44,298 nucleotides of DNA from positions 1 to 44,298 of the forward strand of contig JAQVFR010000029.1 of NCBI GenBank assembly GCA_028697145.1, written 5' to 3'. The notes beneath the pieces are model-generated. The model searched no databases. It worked only from the letters and a program-made list of their open reading frames with translations, and was not told the origin of the DNA. This stretch comes from Actinomycetota bacterium. Its GTDB lineage: Bacteria > Actinomycetota > Geothermincolia > Geothermincolales > RBG-13-55-18. A program made the translations under genes and the position numbers. Shown in pieces: positions 35,591-43,164 of this stretch (position 1 is its first letter; each line of letters begins with the position of its first letter).

Positions 35591-36904
35591 TCACTCGCAC
35601 GCGGGCATACCATCACGCCCCAGGTATTCCGATATGAAACGCATGGCGCAGAAGTCGCCGCACATGGTGCAGGCCTCCTCGCCCTCGACCTGACGCTCCC
35701 CGAAGAGCTTCCTTGCCTTCACCGGGTCGAGGGCCAGCTCGAGCTGCCTCTCCCAGTCCAGGCCCTTCCTCGCCCTGCTCATGTCCAGGTCCCAATCCCT
35801 CGCGCCGGGTATTCCCCTCGCCACGTCCGCGGCATGTGCGGCGATGCGCGTGACGATGACCCCCTCGCGCACGTCCTCCGCTGTGGGCAGTCCGAGGTGT
35901 TCGCGCGGTGTCACGTAGCAGAGGAAGTCTGCCCCGGACATGGCGGCGACGGCTCCCCCGACCGCGGCCGCGATATGGTCGTATCCGGCGGCTACGTCGG
36001 TGACCAGCGGCCCCAGCACGTAGAAGGGCGCTCCGCGTGTGATGGCCTTGGCCATGCGTATGTTCGCCTCAACCTGGTGCAGGGGGATGTGCCCCGGGCC
36101 TTCCACCATGCACTGCACCCCGGCCTCGCGGCTGCGTTTGACCAGTTCCCCCAGGACCACCAGCTCCGCCACCTGCGCCGCGTCGGTGGCGTCCTCTATG
36201 CAGCCCGGCCGCATGCCGTCCCCCAGCGACAGGGTGACCTCGTGCTCGCGGGCGATATCCAGTAGGCGGTCGAACTCGGCATAGAGCGGGTTCTCCTTGT
36301 CGTTGTGCAGTATCCAACCGGCGAGGAAGGCGCCTCCGCGGCTAACGATGTCCGCCACGCGGGGGTTAGCCTTGAGGGTCTCCAGCGCCCCGGCGGTCAT
36401 CCCGCAGTGCACGGTGATGAAGTCCACGCCGGAGGCGCAGTGGTCCTCTATGGCGCGGAACATGTCGTCCTTGCTCATGGCGACGATGCTGCCTCTCTCA
36501 TCCATGGCGCGCACCGCCGCCTGGTAGATGGGGACGGAGCCCACGGGGATGGGTGAGTTCGCCACCACCGCGTCCCTCACCCTGTCGATGGGGCCGCCCG
36601 TGGAGAGGTCCATGACCGCGTCGGCCCCGGCCTCCACCGCCGCCAGCAGTTTTACCAGTTCGTCCTCGATGCCGGCATAATCGCTGGAGGTACCGATGTT
36701 CGCGTTCACCTTCGTACGCGAGCCTCCCCCCACCACGCGGGGGCTCTCCAGCTCGCGCCGGCCGTTGCAGGGGAGCACGGCCGTCCCTTCGAGCATGGCC
36801 TGCGCGAGTTCGCCGACGTCGATCCCCTCCTCGGCCGCCACCCTGCCCAGCAGCGGTGGCGCTTCCCCCAGCCTCAACCTCTCCAGCAGGGTCTTTCTTC
36901 CCAT
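35591..36904 (-). CDS. thiC: Phosphomethylpyrimidine synthase ThiC
   Basis: Radical-SAM enzyme that rearranges aminoimidazole ribotide into the thiamine pyrimidine HMP-P. The 437-residue length is that of the shorter, common type of ThiC. The family motifs are present: VNANIGTSSDY, DAVMDLSTGG, YQAAVRAM, DFITVHCG, VEGPGHIPLHQVEANIRM, FYVLGPLVTDVAAGYDHI. The C-terminal CTMCGDFCAMRF holds the CX2CX4C iron-sulfur ligands. Start ATG with GGGAGGT upstream; three bases from thiE. Oxygen-sensitive enzyme, consistent with, but not proof of, anaerobic life. Confidence 0.97.
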   Translation of the reverse strand: MGRKTLLERLRLGEAPPLLGRVAAEEGIDVGELAQAMLEGTAVLPCNGRRELESPRVVGGGSRTKVNANIGTSSDYAGIEDELVKLLAAVEAGADAVMDLSTGGPIDRVRDAVVANSPIPVGSVPIYQAAVRAMDERGSIVAMSKDDMFRAIEDHCASGVDFITVHCGMTAGALETLKANPRVADIVSRGGAFLAGWILHNDKENPLYAEFDRLLDIAREHEVTLSLGDGMRPGCIEDATDAAQVAELVVLGELVKRSREAGVQCMVEGPGHIPLHQVEANIRMAKAITRGAPFYVLGPLVTDVAAGYDHIAAAVGGAVAAMSGADFLCYVTPREHLGLPTAEDVREGVIVTRIAAHAADVARGIPGARDWDLDMSRARKGLDWERQLELALDPVKARKLFGERQVEGEEACTMCGDFCAMRFISEYLGRDGMPACE

Positions 36905-36907
36905 ACG

Positions 36908-37555
36908 CTACCTCCCCGCCAGGCAGTCGTCCACCAGCAGGCGCAGCTCCCGTACCGCCCCCGTCATGTCCTCGGCCCCAGTCACCGCCGAGATCACCGC
37001 GATACCGTCCGCTCCCGCATTGAGCACCCGTCTGGCGTTATCCGCGTCTATGCCGCCGATGGCCACGATGGGCAGCTCGACGGCTTCCCTTATCCTCTTC
37101 AGCCCCTCCAGCCCGATGGGTGGAGCGGCGTCATCCTTGCTCGGAGTGGCGAACACCGGCCCTACCCCGAGATAATCGGCGCCGTCTTCCCGGGCCGCGA
37201 GCGCCTCCTCCACGGTGGTCGCCGATATCCCCAGGATCATCCCGGCGCTCATGAGGGAGCGCGCGGCCTGCGCCGGCACGTCCTCCTGCCCCAGGTGCAC
37301 GCCGTCGGCCTTCGCCGCCATGGCGACGTCTATGCGGTCGTTGACGAAAAAGAGGCCGCCGGCCGGGCTCCGCCCTATCGCGTCGCCCATGCGCAGTGCC
37401 AGCCCGTGCAGTTCCCTGCCGCCCAGCTCTTTGCCGCGCAGCTGTATGGCGTCGGCCCCGCCCTCGATAGCAGCGGCGGCCACATCCATGTGCCCGAACC
37501 CGCGCGCGGGGTCTGCATAGGTCACCACGTACAGCCCCAGCCTCATCTCACTCAT
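36908..37555 (-). CDS. thiE: Thiamine-phosphate synthase ThiE
   Basis: Joins HMP-PP to the thiazole phosphate. A TIM-barrel of 215 residues with GADAIQLRGKELGGREL, FFVNDRIDVAMAAKADGVHLG and VFATPSKDDAAPPIGL, PIVAIGGIDADNARRV as the substrate and phosphate-binding loops. GGAG lies eight bases before the ATG at 37555; an ATG at 37573 is the alternative. First gene of thiE-thiC-thiL-thiD and the direct target of the upstream TPP riboswitch. Thiazole genes (thiG, thiS) are not in the window. Confidence 0.95.
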   Translation of the reverse strand: MSEMRLGLYVVTYADPARGFGHMDVAAAAIEGGADAIQLRGKELGGRELHGLALRMGDAIGRSPAGGLFFVNDRIDVAMAAKADGVHLGQEDVPAQAARSLMSAGMILGISATTVEEALAAREDGADYLGVGPVFATPSKDDAAPPIGLEGLKRIREAVELPIVAIGGIDADNARRVLNAGADGIAVISAVTGAEDMTGAVRELRLLVDDCLAGR

Positions 37556-37696
37556 CGCCTCAGCTCCGATCATCGCGGCGGGATGCGCCGCATACCCTCA
37601 CCGTTGAGTCATCCGGGGCGCCGGGTGCTGACCCGCCTCGAATGTCCCTCCGGGCGCCAGGCTTGTGCGTCAAAACGTAAGGCGCTTTCCCTCCGC

Positions 37697-37728
37697 AAAA
37701 AAGCCGCAAGCCTGAACGGGCGTGCGGC
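37697..37728 (-). terminator. Riboswitch-controlled terminator before thiE
   Basis: Minus-strand stem of ten pairs with one mismatch (37719-37728 with 37703-37712) followed by TTTTTT (37702-37697). It lies between the TPP aptamer and thiE, so it is the likely expression platform: TPP binding should allow this stem to form and stop transcription. Confidence 0.75.
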
Positions 37729-37749
37729 GCGATATCCTCTCGACTACCA

Positions 37750-37825
37750 CGTTTCCTACGCCGGCATTACCCGGGTCAGGTTCAGGAGTATGCTCTCAGC
37801 CCCCGCTCGGGAGCACCCCCACATG
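37750..37825 (-). ncRNA. TPP riboswitch (THI element)
   Basis: On the minus strand the conserved core is intact: GGGGGTGCTCC near 37820, the GCTGAGA-type segment, CCTGAACCTGACCCGG, and TAATGCCGGCGTAGGAAA ending near 37751. These are the two sensor-arm sequences of the thi box. It lies about 180 bases upstream of thiE and controls thiE-thiC-thiL-thiD by thiamine pyrophosphate level, with a terminator just downstream. Confidence 0.95.
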
Positions 37826-37950
37826 GCTCATATGGTGTTTTCAATACAACCTCATTCTGCCGTCTATTAAATAATAGCGCAGACCACAACGGGGTAAAAG
37901 GGGGCGCCTCGACGACGTTAAAAGCGATATGCCGGCGCCGCCTGTTTGGG

Positions 37951-37956
37951 TATAAT
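37951..37956 (+). promoter_or_regulatory. -10 box for the DUF1844 gene
   Basis: A perfect TATAAT lies 25 bases before the ATG at 37981; no good -35 is seen at the standard distance. Ribosome-binding site AAGGAGGG is at about 37966-37973. Confidence 0.5.
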
Positions 37957-37980
37957 CTCAGACGAAAGGAGGGATGAGAA

Positions 37981-38529
37981 ATGGCGGAGAAACGCAAGGC
38001 AGAGGAGAAGCAGGCAAAGGGCAAGGCGAGCAAGTCGGACGCGAGGAAGCCGGGCGCGAAAAAGCCCGCGGCGGGAAAGCCCGCCGCGAAGAAGAAAACC
38101 GAGGGAAAGCCCGAAAAGGAAGCAAAGGTAGGGGGAGAGCCGCTAGGGGAGGAGAAGGAAGCCGTCCTGGACGGAGAGGCGAAGGCAGCCGCGGAGAAGG
38201 AGCCCGAGGGTGCTCCCGCTTCAGCGGAGGAGGAGATGAGCGAGGAGGATTTCCGCCGCCTCGTGGAGGAGAGCCTGGAGAGACTGACGGTCAAGGACAT
38301 GGTGCTTACCATGATGAACCAGTTGGCCAGCGTCGGATATATGAAGATGGGCCTGCCGGAGAACGTAAACCTCAAGTATCGCGACTTCGACCAGGCTGGG
38401 CTGGCCATAGATGCCCTGGAGGCCATGATCAAGGGGGCGGAGAACAGGATGCCAGAGGACCTCCTGCGCCCGTTCAGGAGCACCCTCGCCAACCTTCAGC
38501 TGAACTTCGTGCAGTTGAGAAGGAAATAG
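37981..38529 (+). CDS. DUF1844 protein with Lys/Ala/Pro-rich N-terminal tail
   Basis: A 182-residue plus-strand protein in two parts. Residues 1-85 are low-complexity, rich in Lys, Ala, Pro and Glu, like histone H1 or bacterial AlgP/Hc1 tails (motifs such as KKPAAGKPAAKKK). From about residue 85 there is an acidic stretch (ASAEEEMSEEDF) then a DUF1844 domain (LTVKDMVLTMMNQLASVGYM, RDFDQAGLAIDALEAMI, NLQLNFVQLRRK). DUF1844 function is unknown; the basic tail suggests nucleic-acid or acidic-partner binding. The ATG has AGGAGGG upstream. It is convergent with the next gene, divergent from the riboswitch. Confidence 0.8.
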   Translation: MAEKRKAEEKQAKGKASKSDARKPGAKKPAAGKPAAKKKTEGKPEKEAKVGGEPLGEEKEAVLDGEAKAAAEKEPEGAPASAEEEMSEEDFRRLVEESLERLTVKDMVLTMMNQLASVGYMKMGLPENVNLKYRDFDQAGLAIDALEAMIKGAENRMPEDLLRPFRSTLANLQLNFVQLRRK

Positions 38530-38554
38530 GCCGCTGCCGTTACGCCTGGCCGGC

Positions 38555-38773
38555 TCACGAAATGGCGTCGACGGCGGCGAGGCTCACGTGGACCTCTTCC
38601 CGCTCGTGTCTCTCTCCCGCCAGGGTGCAGCTGACGTTCTTTATGATGAGCAGGCCATCCGCGGTGATCTCATGAAGATCTCCCCGGAAGTAATGGCCGC
38701 CCGCGGTCCACACCATCAGCTCGCTGCCGATCTTGTCCTCGAAGACGCGCTGGTAACCCTCGCGATCACCCAT
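38555..38773 (-). CDS. Small possibly Sm-like protein
   Basis: A 72-residue protein, coupled to the TPR gene upstream (six bases apart). The ATG at 38773 has AAGGAGGG upstream. The sequence GSELMVWTAGGHYFRGDLHE, ending ITADGLLIIKNV, resembles the Sm1 strand-turn pattern of LSm/Hfq-type beta-barrels, and EVHVSLAAVDAIS a final strand. This resemblance is by pattern only; other small beta-barrel families would look similar. No other hint of function. Confidence 0.6.
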   Translation of the reverse strand: MGDREGYQRVFEDKIGSELMVWTAGGHYFRGDLHEITADGLLIIKNVSCTLAGERHEREEVHVSLAAVDAIS

Positions 38774-38778
38774 GGCGC

Positions 38779-39345
38779 TCACCCTCCTTCCTTGAGCTTC
38801 TCCAGACGCCTGCGGGCGCGGGAGTCGTGGGGCTTGTAGAAAAGATAGTCCTCCAGATCCTGCCTGGCCTCGTAGGCGCAGTCCTTCTCCATCCATGCCA
38901 GGGCCCGCTTGTAATAGGCCTGGGCGTAGTCGGGGTAAAGCTCCAGCGCCTTGGAGTAATCGCACACCGCCGAGTCGTAATCGCCGGCCCCGGCATCGAT
39001 ATCGCCCCGAGCCGAGTAGGCCGCGGCGAAATCCGGCTTGAGCTTGATCGCCCTGGTCAGGGCCTCCTTGGCGTCGTCGTACCTCCGCGTCCTGCCCAGG
39101 GCTATGCCCAGGTTATAGTGGGCCACCACGAACTCGGGATAGAGCTCAACCGCCCGCTGGTACATGGGCACGGACTGTTCCCATTCCCCCTTCGAGTCGT
39201 GGAGCTGCGCCCGTGAGTTCAGCTCTGCGGCTTCCTTTATGGCCTCGATGCGCCCGCCGGATAGCGCGAAACCGCAGACCGGACAGCTTTCCACCCCAAC
39301 TGGTATTTCCTTGGTGCAGTTGAAGCAGCGCGTGGTTTCGGGCAT
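38779..39345 (-). CDS. Zinc-ribbon TPR-repeat protein
   Basis: A 188-residue protein: an N-terminal zinc ribbon (CFNCTKEI and CPVCGFALSG), then four TPR repeats at about 47-170, recognisable by the tetratricopeptide pattern in VELYPEFVVAHYNLGIAL, AIKLKPDFAAAYSARGDI, ALELYPDYAQAYYKRALA. TPR domains mediate protein-protein contacts; the zinc ribbon may bind nucleic acid or a partner. The ATG at 39345 is chosen since it begins at the zinc ribbon; a frame to 39396 overlaps the tRNA gene. Coupled to the small Sm-like gene. Confidence 0.85.
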   Translation of the reverse strand: MPETTRCFNCTKEIPVGVESCPVCGFALSGGRIEAIKEAAELNSRAQLHDSKGEWEQSVPMYQRAVELYPEFVVAHYNLGIALGRTRRYDDAKEALTRAIKLKPDFAAAYSARGDIDAGAGDYDSAVCDYSKALELYPDYAQAYYKRALAWMEKDCAYEARQDLEDYLFYKPHDSRARRRLEKLKEGG

Positions 39346-39364
39346 CCTGGCCCCTTTAGAAAAA

Positions 39365-39439
39365 TGGCGCCCTTGGGGAGATTCGAACTCCCGCACGTGG
39401 CTCCGGAGGCCACTGCTCTATCCACTGAGCTACAAGGGC
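39365..39439 (-). tRNA. tRNA-Arg (anticodon CCG)
   Basis: A full cloverleaf on the minus strand: acceptor GCCCTTG pairs with CAAGGGC, D-loop TAGCTCAGTGGATAGAGCA, anticodon stem GTGGC/GCCAC with loop CTCCGGA (anticodon CCG, reading CGG), T arm with GTTCGAATC, and an encoded 3' CCA. It sits at the edge of the core region; the accessory island begins on its 5' side. Confidence 0.96.
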
Positions 39440-39584
39440 ACTGTTAACCCCTAAATTCCTATTCATCTTAACAAGGGAATATGCCGTTTTCAATCGCACC
39501 GGAAGACGGTTTCGGCATCCCGCCGTTCCGTTGATACAACTCCTGGCCCTCACAGCCACAGCCCCCGCTCACACTGCTACAATC

Positions 39585-39665
39585 GTTGTAGAGTCCGGCT
39601 GGGGGATCGCGGTAGTCGTCCCTGGAAAAGCTGCTTGTACCTTCCGCCACGTATTCTTCCTCGGG
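39585..39665 (-). pseudogene. RHS-core remnant
   Basis: Frame reading EYVAEGTSSFSRDDYRDP then PAGLYN, clearly related to EYSAEGTPFLYQDDYRDP in the RHS fragment at 41903-42637. Only about 27 codons remain and the sequence on both sides is unrelated. A scrap of the RHS-associated core, probably left by deletion. Confidence 0.55.
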
Positions 39666-39738
39666 TGGTTAAATCATTCATAGGTGCCTTGCTGACAGCC
39701 GGAATACGCGGCCCTGGTATCCGGTAGGCTCGTGAGTA

Positions 39739-40734
39739 TCACGGGTGATTTCTCAGGAGCCCAACCACCACCACGGAACCGCGATTACCTTGCCATGAAG
39801 GTGGCGAAGGGCGCTCCCCGCGTGTACTAATGATATTGTTGTAAGAGGGTCTTGTTGTCAGCTTAACTTCAACCGCCACCAAATCCTTACCTTGCTCCAG
39901 AACGAAATCCACCCCCTGGCCTCCAGAGGTCCGCCAGAAATGGATGCCGACGCGGGGAACCTGCAATTCCGCGTCCGCCCTCAGCTGGAGATGCACCAGG
40001 CATTCGAAAAGGCTGCCCAGTTCGCGCGCCGAGCGTAGGGAATCCGTATCGTGATAACCGGCGAGAAAGGCATTCAGCCCTGGATCGATATAATACAGCT
40101 TTGGGGATTTGACGACGCGTTTGTTGCGACTGGCGGTGAGAGGGGGCACCCTCATCAGAAGGTTCGAGACCTCGAGCAGCTTTATGTAGCGGTATACGGT
40201 CGGCTGGCTTATCCCGATATCCCGAGCCAGGGCGCTCCGGTTCAAAACGCTGCCGGATCTCAAGGCCAGGACGCCCAGGAGCCGTCGGAAATCAACCAGG
40301 TTCTCTATTTGGGAGAGTTCCCTCAAGTCCCTCTCCAGGTAGGTTTTTACATATCCCTCCCACCATAGCAACATATCTCCAAGTCCGCTCAACTCCAGAA
40401 GGGGGGCAAAGACCCCCCTCAATATGTGCGGCAACGGGTCCTCTTTCCCTATGCTCCCTTCATCCAACCGGAAGTCCTTGCGCATGATATTCTGTAATCT
40501 GGATGGCCCGCCGCCCCTCCCCTTCATCTCCCGGTAAGTGAATGGCATCATCTCCAGGTAGATAGCCCTGCCCGCAAGGGATTCCGTCACCTTGCTCATG
40601 AGCAGCAGGTTGGATGAACCCGAGAGCAAGAAACGCTTCTTGCGCCTGCTGCGGTCTACCTCTAGCTTGACCGCCTCGAGGACTCGCGGGGCTTTCTGCA
40701 CTTCATCTATTATAACCTCGTCGAATCCCTCCCA
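39739..40734 (-). pseudogene. Truncated AAA ATPase with DUF4143 domain
   Basis: The reading frame begins inside the ATPase: just upstream of the first possible start (GTG 40701) the frame already reads WEGFDEVIIDEVQKAPRV, the Walker B region, and the Walker A part is missing because RHS sequence begins at 40735. What remains has FLLSGSSNLLLMS, a helix-turn-helix-like SALARDIGISQPTVYRY, and a DUF4143-type C-terminus. The last 34 residues appear frameshifted: another frame reads HGKVIAVPWWWLG and stops at 39753, as intact relatives end. So this is an inactivated gene. Confidence 0.8.
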
Positions 40735-40837
40735 GGGCCGCGCCCCCGGGGGCGGCCGCGTCCTGCACCGAGAGGGAGGTCATCCTGCCCGCCTCGTCCC
40801 GCCCGTAGAGCTTTGTGAAGGAGGTGGAGCCGTCTAT
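40735..40837. repeat. 103-bp direct repeat, copy A
   Basis: This segment matches 44069-44171 at all but two positions, same orientation. It codes IDGSTSFTKLYGRDEAGRM of an RHS repeat. Its left edge, at a GC palindrome (GCCCCCGGGGGC), is where the ATPase gene is cut; its right edge continues as RHS sequence. Confidence 0.9.
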
Positions 40838-41072
40838 AGGCCTGGTCTCGCGGGTGAGGTAATCCAGGAGGTTGTAGGAAAAGGAGGGGCGCAGGGCGGG
40901 GTCGGTGCTCACCGCGTCCCATTCGGATATCTTTCTCCCGAAGATGTCGTAGGCGAAGTAGCGGGGCTCGATGGGATCTTCCCCCTCGTATCCCCGGCAG
41001 GTCATGGCCAGGCGGGAGAGGTTCGTCACGGGCATAGGTGGTGACGGTAGTGGTATGCAATTTTGCGTCCAT
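40735..41072 (-). pseudogene. RHS/YD-repeat fragment A
   Basis: RHS repeat coding, with YFAYDIFGRKISEWDAV and NLLDYLTRETRPIDGSTSF among recognisable YD-repeat pieces, from about 41035 to 40735. Upstream (41036-41072) the RHS-like reading continues in another frame (TTTVTTYAR), so a frameshift lies near 41030. At 40735 it runs into the truncated ATPase. Pseudogene fragment. Confidence 0.7.
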
Positions 41073-41101
41073 TATGGGTATGGTTGCTATTTTTACCCAT
41101 A
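41073..41101. repeat. Short inverted repeat between hepT and the RHS fragment
   Basis: TATGGGTA and TACCCATA, eight-base arms (41073-41080 and 41094-41101), lie just after the hepT stop; no U-tract on the minus strand. Could serve as a weak hairpin terminator for mntA-hepT. Confidence 0.4.
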
Positions 41102-41124
41102 CGATCTGACAGCCTTGACTATGC

Positions 41125-41466
41125 TCATCGCTCTTGCAGCAGGTTTGCCATCTCGCGTCTCAGCATTGGCAGATTCGATTGAACTATATCCCAGACCAGT
41201 CGGTTATCTACCTCCGCGTAGCCATGGATGAGGAGATTGCGGAAGGCAATGATGCGGCGGTGATCAGTTATTCTTTCCGCAACTGCCGCGTCCAGGCGTG
41301 CAAGCTGTGTCAGAGCCTCTCCAATAATCTCAAACTGCCGCTCCACCGCGGATCTCACCATGCTGTCCTCCATATAGCTCTCAAAGGAACTGCCCTCTGT
41401 GAAGGTGGCGATGAGATCAGCCGCCTGGTTTATATCATATAGATATTTCTTTGTCTCAATGCGCAT
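41125..41466 (-). CDS. hepT: HepT-type HEPN toxin
   Basis: A 113-residue HEPN (DUF86) RNase. The catalytic RX4HXY motif is present as RNLLIHGY, and the helical bundle sequence (EIIGEALTQLARLDA, NRLVWDIVQSNLPML) is typical. The partner antitoxin MntA AMPylates the Tyr of this motif in studied pairs. The ATG at 41466 lies inside the end of mntA (overlap of about 11 bases), so the two are coupled. Inserted between RHS fragments. Confidence 0.9.
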   Translation of the reverse strand: MRIETKKYLYDINQAADLIATFTEGSSFESYMEDSMVRSAVERQFEIIGEALTQLARLDAAVAERITDHRRIIAFRNLLIHGYAEVDNRLVWDIVQSNLPMLRREMANLLQER

Positions 41467-41764
41467 ACAGCAACGCCTTCGTTCTCTCCAATGATTCACG
41501 GAAATACGGGTTCTTGATCGCCGAGCCTACCACCAGATCCACTTGCATTCCAAAAAGCGTCTCCAGCGATTCCAGCAGCCCGAAATAGCGATTGGCATAA
41601 CCGGCTGATTCCGGGGATTCGAACTCCACCAATAAATCAATGTCTCCTGCTTGAGATAGTGGTTGCTTGAGCGCAGCGGAGCCAAAGATTTCGAGTCGCC
41701 TTACACCGTAGCGGCGGCATATTACATCCAATTCGGCTTTGAGCAGTTCAATCTCATCGATCAT
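41456..41764 (-). CDS. mntA: MntA-type nucleotidyltransferase antitoxin
   Basis: A 102-residue minimal nucleotidyltransferase: LEIFGSAAL then GDIDLLVEF hold the GS...DxD metal/nucleotide motif, with FGMQVDLVVGSAIKN as third acidic strand. In MntA-HepT systems it neutralises HepT by transferring AMP to it. The ATG at 41764 has GGAGATGG upstream. An inverted repeat (TGAAAT/ATTTCA, 41860-41877) upstream may be an operator. Confidence 0.9.
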   Translation of the reverse strand: MIDEIELLKAELDVICRRYGVRRLEIFGSAALKQPLSQAGDIDLLVEFESPESAGYANRYFGLLESLETLFGMQVDLVVGSAIKNPYFRESLERTKALLYAH

Positions 41765-41902
41765 CTTTCCATCTCCTGTTCCAGCGCGTTCTGTTCTTAT
41801 CAAGCTACTTTATTTGACAATCCCTTCTGGTCCTTTCTCGCGCTTACTCGCTGGCTTCCTGAAATTGAAGTATTTCAAAATTGTCTTTTCTAATAACTAA
41901 TA

Positions 41903-42637
41903 TTATCCTGGATTTCTTGCACCGAACAATAGCATCACCTGCCCCGGGACAAGCCAGGCGTCTCCCATGGCGGGGTCCGGGGAGGTGAAGAGGGCGGCCT
42001 GGGGGTCATACCAGCGGGCCTGCATCTGGTAGAGGTCGGTTGCGGGGTCCCGGTAGTCGTCCTGGTAAAGGAAGGGGGTGCCCTCGGCTGAGTATTCCCC
42101 CTCCATCTCCCCGTAGGGCTCGTAAGCGTAGGTTTGTGCGAGGCTTCCGTCCTCTGAGATAAGGGCGAGGACGTCACCCCGGGGGGAGCGGAAGGGATAG
42201 GTAGTCTCCGCCGGGTCCTGGGTGTGGTCGGTCTGGGCCAGGCGAATGCCAGAGGGGCCGCAGGCAAAGGAGTAGGTGAGGGTTCCTTCGTCTCCCCCTC
42301 CCGCGGGGTCGTAGATGGCCGCCGTCTCTTGCGTGAGGGCGAAGGGGAGGAAGATGGAGGCGGAGGTGGTGCTGCCCGCGCTCTCTTCCCTTGAGAGCAT
42401 CCTTCCGGTGTGGTCGTAGGCGTAGGCGGCCTGGGTGGTCTCGCTTCCCCCCGCCGAGGTTGCCGCTACCATGCGGCCGGCGCCGTCCCAGGCGAGGCTG
42501 GTGAGGCCGCGGGGGCCGGTGGCCGAAGTCATCCTGCCCGCGGCGTCGTATTCCTTCCCCGTTCCCTTGCCCGATCCGGGGGGCCTCTCCAGGGTCTTGT
42601 TGCCGGGGAAAGAAATGCCAGGAAGATTGATTACTCC
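41903..42637 (-). pseudogene. RHS core fragment C (C-terminal part, toxin tip lost)
   Basis: YD repeats (YDAAGRM, WDGAGRMVAAT, YDHTGRMLSREE) lead to an RHS-associated core with GPSGIRLAQTDHT, RSPRGDVLALI, EPYGEMEGEYSAEGTPF and YQDDYRDPATDLYQMQARWY then SPDPAMGD. It stops at GARNPG, just where the variable toxin tip usually begins. The N-terminal part is missing: upstream the frame enters the DNA of the neighbouring membrane-protein gene at about 42640. Encodes no visible toxin; best seen as a broken RHS gene. Confidence 0.8.
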
Positions 42638-42645
42638 TGCAGTAG

Positions 42646-43062
42646 TTACATCTCTACAATACCCATATCTTGGAATATCTCCATTAGGGTTTCTCTATCT
42701 GAAGGGTCCATTGCATACAGGTTGGCTCTTGCCTTCCTGCCGTTAGAAAGAGTTATCCTAATGCTACTATTCTTAACCAATACGCTAGCAATGTCATTCA
42801 ATCTAAAACTTTGAAATATGATCGGCGCGATGGGAATGAGATAAAATCTCATTACACCATCCCTAAGTGTGATAAAGGGTCTTTTGAAAGAGGCAACTAT
42901 CATCGCGAGAATAAGTACGGAGAACACAACCGATACAATCACCCACACCCAGTTCTCAAGTAATGCTTGTAGAAATATGTCAATAAATGGTAGTATAAAA
43001 AGGATAACCAAACATGCACGATAGAAGTTGCTCCATCTGAATGAATAGTTTTCATCTGACAT
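42646..43062 (-). CDS. Small membrane protein (PH-like), unknown function
   Basis: A 138-residue protein with two hydrophobic helices at about 14-35 and 40-60, followed by a predicted beta-rich cytosolic part (FITLRDGVMRFYLIPIAPI, VLVKNSSIRITLSNGRKARA) resembling bacterial PH-like domains. The ATG at 43062 has GAGGG upstream; a frame to 43248 crosses a long inverted repeat and is not used. The gene is less GC-rich than its surroundings. It lies between the RHS fragment and a RelE-type pair. It could be an immunity protein for a lost RHS toxin, but that is speculation. Confidence 0.65.
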   Translation of the reverse strand: MSDENYSFRWSNFYRACLVILFILPFIDIFLQALLENWVWVIVSVVFSVLILAMIVASFKRPFITLRDGVMRFYLIPIAPIIFQSFRLNDIASVLVKNSSIRITLSNGRKARANLYAMDPSDRETLMEIFQDMGIVEM

Positions 43063-43164
43063 GACAACCCTCGCTCCCATAATTATAAATGATCTCCTAC
43101 TGCTTACACGTTCTTTCCTAGCTGCCAGGCTGAAGGTCACGTAAAATAACTTGCTGAAATTCAG

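Noticed and set aside
39365-39439. tRNA-Arg as the attachment site of an integrated element
   Set aside because: No integrase gene or duplicated tRNA end is visible and the island lies on the 5' side of the tRNA.
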